From the NCBI GenBank assembly GCA_021648425.1, contig JAKISV010000032.1:1-20095 (forward strand): DNA of 20,095 nucleotides. Reading direction: 5' to 3'. The position numbers were made by a program, and so were the translations under genes. Origin of the DNA: Rhizobiaceae bacterium. Its GTDB lineage: Bacteria; Pseudomonadota; Alphaproteobacteria; Rhizobiales; Rhizobiaceae. The first letter of the stretch is position 1. Every line of letters starts with the position of its first letter. Of the stretch, positions 15,280 through 20,095 are shown piece after piece. The notes beneath the pieces are model-generated. The model saw only the letters and a list, made by a program, of their open reading frames with translations, ran no database searches and was not told the DNA's origin.

Positions 15280-15363
15280 TGAGCAATTCTCCGGTTTTTA
15301 ACGCACGCACAAACCATCACTGGATCAATAATCTGTCGTGAATTAGGCAAAACCTTAAAGATG

Positions 15364-15861
15364 CTAACCGCTTTTGCGTGGCCGACGACGGTCGACTGGC
15401 GGCTGGTAGGCCATTTTGCAATGAAACTCACAATAGGGAGTATCAGTCTTAACCGAATGTCCGCAAAAACTAAAATCCCTGTCTTGCGGATCGCCCTCTG
15501 GCCATTTGCAGGTTGTTTCATTCAATTCGACAAGTTTGATCCTTTTGGATTCGGGTGCAACCAGATCTTCATTCGGCGCAACATAGGCGGCCTCTTTTAC
15601 CGAACCGGCACCATATCGGGCTCTGGCGATTTTAGGCGTTGTGCGATTGGTACGTGAATAGCCGTTGGGGCGGGCCTGGCGTTTTGGCCTCCCTCCGCCT
15701 TTTGAAGCGGGCTTTACCCGGCCAGACAGGCCAAGGCGATGGATTTTCCCGATGACGGCATTTCTGGTGATGCCACCAAGGTCTGCTGCAACCTGGCTGG
15801 CGCTTAATCCGTCAGCCCAGAGTTTTGTTAAGCGTGCAACGCGATCTTCGGTCCAGGACAT
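15364..15861 (-). CDS. gcrA: Cell cycle regulator GcrA
   Basis: Alphaproteobacterial transcription factor that acts with sigma-70 RNA polymerase and responds to CcrM methylation of GANTC sites. It controls division, cell polarity and replication genes. The protein has 165 residues. The N-terminal helix-turn-helix is unmistakable: MSWTEDRVARLTKLW and SASQVAADLGG, then TRNAVIGKIHRLGL (residues 1-45). A basic Gly/Pro/Arg linker (48-85) follows. The C-terminal polymerase-contact domain contains CKWPEGDP (118-125) and FCG plus YCEFHC, a Cys/His cluster (Cys118, Cys133, Cys144, His147) that could bind metal. GGAAA precedes the ATG by 8 bases. Confidence 0.96.
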   Translation of the reverse strand: MSWTEDRVARLTKLWADGLSASQVAADLGGITRNAVIGKIHRLGLSGRVKPASKGGGRPKRQARPNGYSRTNRTTPKIARARYGAGSVKEAAYVAPNEDLVAPESKRIKLVELNETTCKWPEGDPQDRDFSFCGHSVKTDTPYCEFHCKMAYQPPVDRRRPRKSG

Positions 15862-16069
15862 GTGCTAATTTCCGCATAATTCGAGTAAATGAACACAAAT
15901 TTACCCTGTGCCGTCAAACAACGTTTAACAGCAGGCAAAGTACCCGTTCATAGATTTAAAGAATTACCCCAGAGCTTAAATACTGGAGTTCTTCAGGCTG
16001 ATATGCAGGCTACTAATTCAGAATATTTTACACAAGGCCTGCGCCAGCACTACGAATCATTATTTCAGT

Positions 16070-16113
16070 TCATCCACAGTTTGGGGAATCATCTACCAAT
16101 TGTCTGTGGAAAG
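16070..16113. promoter_or_regulatory. Inverted DnaA-box-like pair flanking a GANTC site
   Basis: TCATCCACA (16070-16078) differs at one base from the DnaA box TTATCCACA. On the other strand, CTTTCCACA (16113-16105) differs at two. Together they make the inverted repeat TCCACAG / CTGTGGA, with a further TTGG / CCAA inside. The methylation site GAATC (16086-16090) lies in the middle. The element is about 210-250 bases upstream of gcrA. Confidence 0.35.
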
Positions 16114-16197
16114 CCGAATCAGTTTTGCGTTATGGGCTTGTATTGACCTTTATGAAACGGGCGGTTTTTATTCTGTTTTGAGTATTTTTTGGGATAA

Positions 16198-16226
16198 TTG
16201 ACATCCTGGTCCTAAAACTGTGATAT
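16198..16226 (+). promoter_or_regulatory. Possible promoter for argD-argF
   Basis: A perfect TTGACA (16198-16203) is followed after 17 bases by TGATAT (16221-16226), which matches the alphaproteobacterial -10 at four of six positions. It would give a leader of about 165 bases before argD that contains both hairpins described below. Confidence 0.4.
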
Positions 16227-16264
16227 GGATTGACGGGTAATTGAAATGGTTTTACACCGACAGG

Positions 16265-16281
16265 CCGGATAAAATATCCGG
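16265..16281 (+). repeat. Perfect hairpin in the argD leader
   Basis: CCGGATA (16265-16271), loop AAA, and TATCCGG (16275-16281) form a seven-pair perfect stem. No U-run follows, so it is not an ordinary terminator. It is the first of two tandem hairpins upstream of argD. Confidence 0.5.
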
Positions 16282-16299
16282 ATTCAGGAATTTACTCAA

Positions 16300-16326
16300 A
16301 AATGCCCGTCTCGTCAGCGGGCATTT
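16300..16326 (+). terminator. Terminator-like hairpin in the argD leader
   Basis: AAATGCCCG (16300-16308) and CGGGCATTT (16318-16326) form a nine-pair stem with a nine-base loop, followed by GGTATTTTAG. The T-run is short and interrupted, so termination would be weak. It could be an attenuator in the argD leader or the end of a short upstream transcript. Confidence 0.45.
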
Positions 16327-16397
16327 GGTATTTTAGAAGGCAGCAGTGTGCAAACGAGATGAATTCACTGGCTGTTTGCGCCGGAATGGAACTGGAA

Positions 16398-17588
16398 ATG
16401 AATAATAATAGCAACCTATTTGGCACTTATGTTTATCCCGAACAACAATTTGTTCGCGGTGCCGGTGTGCGATTGTTTGATAGTGAGGGCCATGATTTTC
16501 TGGATTTCAGTTCCGGCATTGCCGTCAACTCCCTTGGCCATGCCCACCCCCATTTGGTTGAAGCTTTAGAAACCCAGGCGCAAAACCTCTGGCATACTTC
16601 TAATCTGTTTGCAGTTCCCGGACGTGAAAAACTGGCTGGCAGGCTTTGTGATAACTCCTTCGCCGACAAAGTGTTTTTTACCAATTCCGGTGCGGAGGCT
16701 CTGGAGTGCTCAATTAAAACAGCGCGCCATTTTCACCACGCTACTGGCAACCCTGAGCGCATCAATATCCTTACCTTTGAGGGCGCATTCCACGGCAGAA
16801 CTCTTGCGACCATCGCAGCCGGTGGTAAGCAGCAATATCTGGATGGGTTTGGCCCCAAATCCCAGGGCTTTATTCAATTGCCTTATGGCGACAAAGATAT
16901 TGTAGAGACTTTGATAGATGAAAACACTGCTGCCATTTTAATTGAGCCAATCATGGGTGAAGGCGGCATCCGGCAACATTCATCTGAATATCTTCAAAAG
17001 CTGCGTCAGCTGTGCGACGACAACGGCCTTGTGCTGATTTATGATGAAGTGCAAACCGGCATGGCGCGCACAGGAAAACTGTTCGCCTATCAATGGTCCG
17101 GTGTTGAGCCCGATATCATGGCCCTGGCAAAAGGTATGGGCGGCGGGTTTCCGATGGGTGCTTGTCTGGCGCGCGAAGAAATTGCCGCTTCAATGACACC
17201 GGGAACCCATGGTTCAACATTTGCCGGTAATCCGCTGGCAATGGCCGTTGGCAATGCAGTGCTGGATATCATGCTTGAGGAGGGTTTTTTAAAACATGTA
17301 AACCGGGTATCGGGTAGATTTCAGCAATATCTGGGGGAATATCTTGAAACTTACCCTCACCTGTTTGAAGAAATACGCGGTGAAGGACTGCTATTGGGAT
17401 TGAAATGTAAAGTTCCCAATAGCGAAGTTGTTACCGCTTTGCGTAGTGCTGCCGTTCTGAGCGCGCCTGCTGGCGACAATATTGTGCGTCTGATGCCGCC
17501 CCTGATAATTACTGAAGATGAATTGGCCCAGGCGCATTTACGCATGACAAAAGCATTTGATTTTTTGTCTGAAAAACAAACAACATAA
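16398..17588 (+). CDS. argD: Acetylornithine aminotransferase
   Basis: PLP-dependent class III aminotransferase of arginine synthesis: N-acetylglutamate semialdehyde plus glutamate to N-acetylornithine. The frame extends upstream to 16302, but that would run through the leader hairpin. The ATG at 16398 gives 396 residues starting just before NLFGTYVYPEQQFVRG, as in homologues; an ATG at 16386 is the alternative. Motifs are the phosphate-binding NSGAEA (96-101), the FEGAFHGRT substrate loop (127-135), Asp216 in IYDEVQTG (PLP ring nitrogen) and the Schiff-base Lys245 in ALAKGMGGGFP. It is 25 bases upstream of argF. Succinyldiaminopimelate aminotransferase activity is a known side role of ArgD. 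Confidence 0.93.
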   Translation: MNNNSNLFGTYVYPEQQFVRGAGVRLFDSEGHDFLDFSSGIAVNSLGHAHPHLVEALETQAQNLWHTSNLFAVPGREKLAGRLCDNSFADKVFFTNSGAEALECSIKTARHFHHATGNPERINILTFEGAFHGRTLATIAAGGKQQYLDGFGPKSQGFIQLPYGDKDIVETLIDENTAAILIEPIMGEGGIRQHSSEYLQKLRQLCDDNGLVLIYDEVQTGMARTGKLFAYQWSGVEPDIMALAKGMGGGFPMGACLAREEIAASMTPGTHGSTFAGNPLAMAVGNAVLDIMLEEGFLKHVNRVSGRFQQYLGEYLETYPHLFEEIRGEGLLLGLKCKVPNSEVVTALRSAAVLSAPAGDNIVRLMPPLIITEDELAQAHLRMTKAFDFLSEKQTT

Positions 17589-17613
17589 CAATACTGCAAT
17601 TAAAGGAAAACCA

Positions 17614-18540
17614 ATGACCGGCACACCACGCCATTTTCTGGATTTATCTGAATTTTCCAGCAGTCAACTGCATTCAATTCTTGACCATGCCGGTGAAATG
17701 AAACGCGCCGTCAAGGAAGGTGCTGATACGCCAAAACCCCTGGCAGGAAAAATGCTGGCGATGATATTCGACAAGCCTTCAACTCGCACAAGAGTGTCAT
17801 TTGACGTCGGCATGCGTCAGCTTGGTGGAGAGACAATTTTTCTGTCTTCCAACGACACCCAGTTGGGACGCGGTGAATCAATAGCGGATACAGCACGGGT
17901 ACTCTCGCGCTATGTCGATGCCATCATGATTAGAACCACTACCCATGACCGCCTGCTTGAAATGGCCGAACATGCCAGTGTTCCCGTAATCAATGCTTTG
18001 ACGGACGATACCCATCCCTGCCAGTTAATGGCGGATGTGATGACATTTCAGGAACATAGCGGGCCTATCAAAAACAAGAAAATCGCCTGGAGTGGCGATG
18101 GCAATAATGTCCTCAATTCCTTTGTTCATGCTTCAGCAAAGTTCGATTTTGAATTGGCGATAGCAACGCCGCCAGGCAAACAACCCGCACAAAAATATCT
18201 TGAATGGGGCAAACAAAACGGTGCGAAAATCACTACCTATAATGATGCGCAGTCTGCAGTTGAGGGCAGCGACTGTGTGGTAACTGATACCTGGGTTTCC
18301 ATGGGTGATGATGATATTAGCTCCGGCCACAATACATTTCAGCCGTTTCAGGTGAACAGCCAACTGATGAAAGAAGCAAAATCAGATGCTGTATTTATGC
18401 ATTGTCTGCCAGCTCATAGAGGTGAAGAAGTCACCGATGAAGTGATTGATGGGCCGCAATCAATCGTGTTTGATGAAGCAGAAAATCGCCTTCATGCACA
18501 AAAGGCAATTCTAGCCTGGTGCTTTGGGTTAAACAGCTGA
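17614..18540 (+). CDS. argF: Ornithine carbamoyltransferase
   Basis: Makes citrulline from ornithine and carbamoyl phosphate in arginine synthesis. The ATG at 17614 is chosen because AAAGGAAA lies just upstream; an upstream extension would overlap argD. It has 308 residues. The carbamoyl-phosphate loop STRTR is at 56-60, HPCQ at 134-137, and the ornithine-side motif HCLPAHRG at 263-270, which distinguishes it from aspartate carbamoyltransferase. It is followed 8 bases later by hslO. Confidence 0.97.
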   Translation: MTGTPRHFLDLSEFSSSQLHSILDHAGEMKRAVKEGADTPKPLAGKMLAMIFDKPSTRTRVSFDVGMRQLGGETIFLSSNDTQLGRGESIADTARVLSRYVDAIMIRTTTHDRLLEMAEHASVPVINALTDDTHPCQLMADVMTFQEHSGPIKNKKIAWSGDGNNVLNSFVHASAKFDFELAIATPPGKQPAQKYLEWGKQNGAKITTYNDAQSAVEGSDCVVTDTWVSMGDDDISSGHNTFQPFQVNSQLMKEAKSDAVFMHCLPAHRGEEVTDEVIDGPQSIVFDEAENRLHAQKAILAWCFGLNS

Positions 18541-18548
18541 ACAACAAA

Positions 18549-19559
18549 ATGATGTCACCTCCCCCAAGTCAGCCATCCTCCAGTACCCCCGGTGATGATC
18601 AGGTAATTCCTTACCATGTGGAAGCGCTTGAAATACGCGGGCGTGCTGTTCAATTGGGCCCGATGCTCAATACAATACTCGATAGTCATAACTACCCCCA
18701 ACCGGTTTCCCACCTGTTGGCTCAGGCTATTTGTCTGGGCGTACTGCTTGGAAGCTCCTTGAAATTTGAGGGCAGGTTTACCATACAAATCCAAAGCGAT
18801 GGCCCCGTTTCATTGCTTGTAGTGGAGTATACCACCCCTGGCTCAGTTCGTGCCTATGCGGGATTTGATGAACAGCAATTGGCCTCATCCATTAAAGCAG
18901 GTAAAAGCGATCCGCAATCTCTGCTGGGCGATGGCACTTTGGCGATGACGGTTGATCAAAAATCAAATGCTCATCGCTATCAGGGAATAGTCGCCCTGCA
19001 AAATATGAGCCTGGAAGAGGCCGCACACCAGTATTTTCGTCAATCCGAACAGATTCCCACAAAAGTGAAACTTGGCGTTGCGCAACTGGTCGAAGTGCGT
19101 GAAGGCGGTGGAACAAAAACCAGTTGGCGGGCGGGAGGAATGACTGCGCAGTTTTTGCCTCAGGCCTCCGATCGCCTGCCAGTTATTGATTTGCCCGGCG
19201 GTGAAGAACCACAGAAAAATGACATGCAAATACCAATGGATGATGCCTGGCTGGAAACCCAGTCACTGATTGATACCGTCAGTGATGATGAATTAACCGA
19301 CCCGCAAATTGGTGTTGAACGTTTGTTGTACAGGCTATTCCATCAACATGGCGTCGAGGTCTATCCGGCATCACCAATAGTCAACAAATGTTCCTGTTCC
19401 AGGCAAAAAATCGTGTCCATTATCAATAGTTTTTCACAACCAGAACGCAGCGAGGCCTTTGCGGCCAGTGAAAAACCAGGTCGGATAACTTCAAAATGCG
19501 AATTCTGCGGCAAACGTTATGATATTGCTGAAAATGAATTGAACCAGGGAAAAAAATAA
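18549..19559 (+). CDS. hslO: Redox-regulated chaperone Hsp33
   Basis: Cytosolic holdase chaperone switched on by oxidation, 336 residues from the ATG at 18549. A second ATG follows directly at 18552, and a GTG at 18519 overlapping argF is less likely. No strong ribosome site is visible, so coupling to argF is plausible. The core contains RGRAVQLGPML (31-41), LLGSSLKFEGRF (66-77), DGPVSLLVVEY (84-94) and GDGTLAMTVD (127-136). The zinc switch is complete: Cys281 and Cys283 (KCSCS), and Cys317 and Cys320 (CEFC). The argD-argF-hslO order is common in Hyphomicrobiales. Confidence 0.95.
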   Translation: MMSPPPSQPSSSTPGDDQVIPYHVEALEIRGRAVQLGPMLNTILDSHNYPQPVSHLLAQAICLGVLLGSSLKFEGRFTIQIQSDGPVSLLVVEYTTPGSVRAYAGFDEQQLASSIKAGKSDPQSLLGDGTLAMTVDQKSNAHRYQGIVALQNMSLEEAAHQYFRQSEQIPTKVKLGVAQLVEVREGGGTKTSWRAGGMTAQFLPQASDRLPVIDLPGGEEPQKNDMQIPMDDAWLETQSLIDTVSDDELTDPQIGVERLLYRLFHQHGVEVYPASPIVNKCSCSRQKIVSIINSFSQPERSEAFAASEKPGRITSKCEFCGKRYDIAENELNQGKK

Positions 19560-19569
19560 ACCCCGGGAG

Positions 19570-19625
19570 ATTGGCAATGAACAAACTGTAACTTGTATTG
19601 GCAATTGCGTGCTATTAATTATACC
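19570..19625 (+). promoter_or_regulatory. Direct repeats overlapping a possible promoter of the efflux gene
   Basis: ATTGGCAAT occurs twice, at 19570-19578 and 19597-19605, 27 bases apart. The second copy contains TTGGCA (19598-19603), a -35-like box followed after 16 bases by TATACC (19620-19625). The repeats are therefore candidates for a regulator binding at the promoter of the adaptor gene. No clear terminator for hslO is seen in this gap. Confidence 0.35.
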
Positions 19626-19666
19626 CATCAGGAGTGCGCAGGTAATACTGCGATAGGGAAGTTGTG

Positions 19667-20095
19667 ATGTTGACAAGAACCACCGATGAAAATCAGCAGC
19701 TTGAAGAAGCGTCGCAGAAAAATGTTATTGATGATCCGCAGCCTTCCGGGATTGTTAGAAAAGCTGTCTCAGTAATTGCGCGTGGAGCCATCCAGATTAT
19801 ATTGATGGTTGCTGTGCTGGCGGGTTCTTATATCGGCATGAACCGGCTGATTGATGCAAAACCGGAAGTGAAAAAACGCAGCGGATTTCGCACGGTTTAT
19901 ACCGTGCAAACAGTGCCGGTAAAGCTTGCGGATTATCGCCCGACATTCACAGTATATGGCGAATCAATTGCCTCAAGAACGGTGGACCTTCGTTCTCTGG
20001 TGGCCGGTGAGGCAATTTCAGTAAGCCCAAACCTTAAGGCCGGTGCACGTGTTGCAAAGGGTGAGGCGCTCATGGAAATCGATCCTTTTAATTAT
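19667..20095 (+). CDS. RND efflux periplasmic adaptor subunit, N-terminal part (runs off right edge)
   Basis: First 143 codons of a membrane-fusion protein of the AcrA/MexA type, which links an inner-membrane RND pump to an outer-membrane channel. The ATG at 19667 has AGGGA 7 bases upstream; a GTG directly before it is an alternative. A charged cytoplasmic stretch (1-39) precedes one membrane segment (about 40-58, IQIILMVAVLAG), so it is membrane-anchored without a lipobox. A beta strand region (TVYTVQTVPVKLADYRP) then leads into the biotinyl-lipoyl-like domain (GEAISVSPNLKAGARVAKGE, then LMEIDPFNY). The pump gene is expected beyond the window. Substrate is unknown. Confidence 0.85.
   Translation, partial: MLTRTTDENQQLEEASQKNVIDDPQPSGIVRKAVSVIARGAIQIILMVAVLAGSYIGMNRLIDAKPEVKKRSGFRTVYTVQTVPVKLADYRPTFTVYGESIASRTVDLRSLVAGEAISVSPNLKAGARVAKGEALMEIDPFNY

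Larger units (their letters stand above)
15862..16397. other. Gene-poor region between divergent gcrA and argD
   Basis: About 536 bases without a convincing gene. An 85-codon open frame at 15889-16146 has no recognisable domain and only a minimal GAG near its start, so it is not called. The region holds GANTC sites at 16054, 16086, 16116 and 16281, DnaA-box-like sequences near 16070 and 16105, a possible argD promoter at 16198, and two hairpins at 16265 and 16300. On the minus strand TTGACG (15917-15912) could be the -35 of a gcrA promoter, but the -10 is poor. Confidence 0.6.

Noticed and set aside
16054..16120. Chromosome replication origin near the DnaA-box-like sequences
   Set aside because: Only one near-perfect box and one poor one, no AT-rich unwinding element with box clusters, and no origin-typical neighbours such as hemE, dnaA or parAB.
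15889..16146. 85-codon plus-strand open frame between gcrA and argD
   Set aside because: No recognisable domain, only a minimal ribosome site, AT-rich intergenic context, and it covers the likely gcrA promoter and GANTC sites. Conservation in relatives would be needed to call it.

Overview
The window looks like a chromosomal segment of an alphaproteobacterium, most likely of the order Hyphomicrobiales (Rhizobiales). The reasons are the cell-cycle regulator GcrA, which is restricted to Alphaproteobacteria, the argD-argF-hslO order, a short (206-residue) GpmA next to dapB, and a BMP-type nucleoside ABC transporter operon. Base composition is even and moderate, and no transposase, integrase, tRNA, rRNA, phage gene or CRISPR array was seen. 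The window is mostly ordinary core metabolism. The points worth a second look are gene arrangement, one broken gene, and several regulatory-looking inverted repeats.

Region 1 (1-9177, minus strand) is one tight operon for uptake and breakdown of nucleosides. It is transcribed right to left: ABC ATPase, a VOC-fold protein, two ABC permeases, cytidine deaminase (cdd), trimeric purine nucleoside phosphorylase (punA), deoxyribose-phosphate aldolase (deoC), a two-domain ALDH16-type aldehyde dehydrogenase, and thymidine phosphorylase (deoA, cut by the left edge). Nucleosides are imported, deaminated or phosphorolysed, and deoxyribose-5-phosphate is split to glyceraldehyde-3-phosphate and acetaldehyde. 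The dehydrogenase plausibly removes the acetaldehyde. Gaps are 0-15 bases and several genes overlap by 1-4 bases.

Region 2 (9178-11516) holds a divergent slyX-deoD pair on the plus strand. deoD, a second (hexameric-type) purine nucleoside phosphorylase, is broken by an apparent one-base deletion near 9849. Facing it is the BMP-family substrate-binding protein of the transporter, with a strong shared terminator between them. Upstream of the binding protein, divergent from a glucokinase-family gene, lie two perfect inverted repeats, one of them centred on a perfect TATAAT.

Region 3 (11517-15861) holds a glucokinase-family kinase with two glucose-contact residues apparently replaced, then dapB and gpmA. 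A lytic transglycosylase and gcrA run in the opposite direction.

Region 4 (15862-20095) starts with a gene-poor stretch of about 540 bases between divergent gcrA and argD. It contains spaced GANTC sites, DnaA-box-like sequences and two tandem hairpins. Then come argD and argF (arginine synthesis), hslO (Hsp33), and the first 143 codons of an RND efflux adaptor that runs off the right edge.
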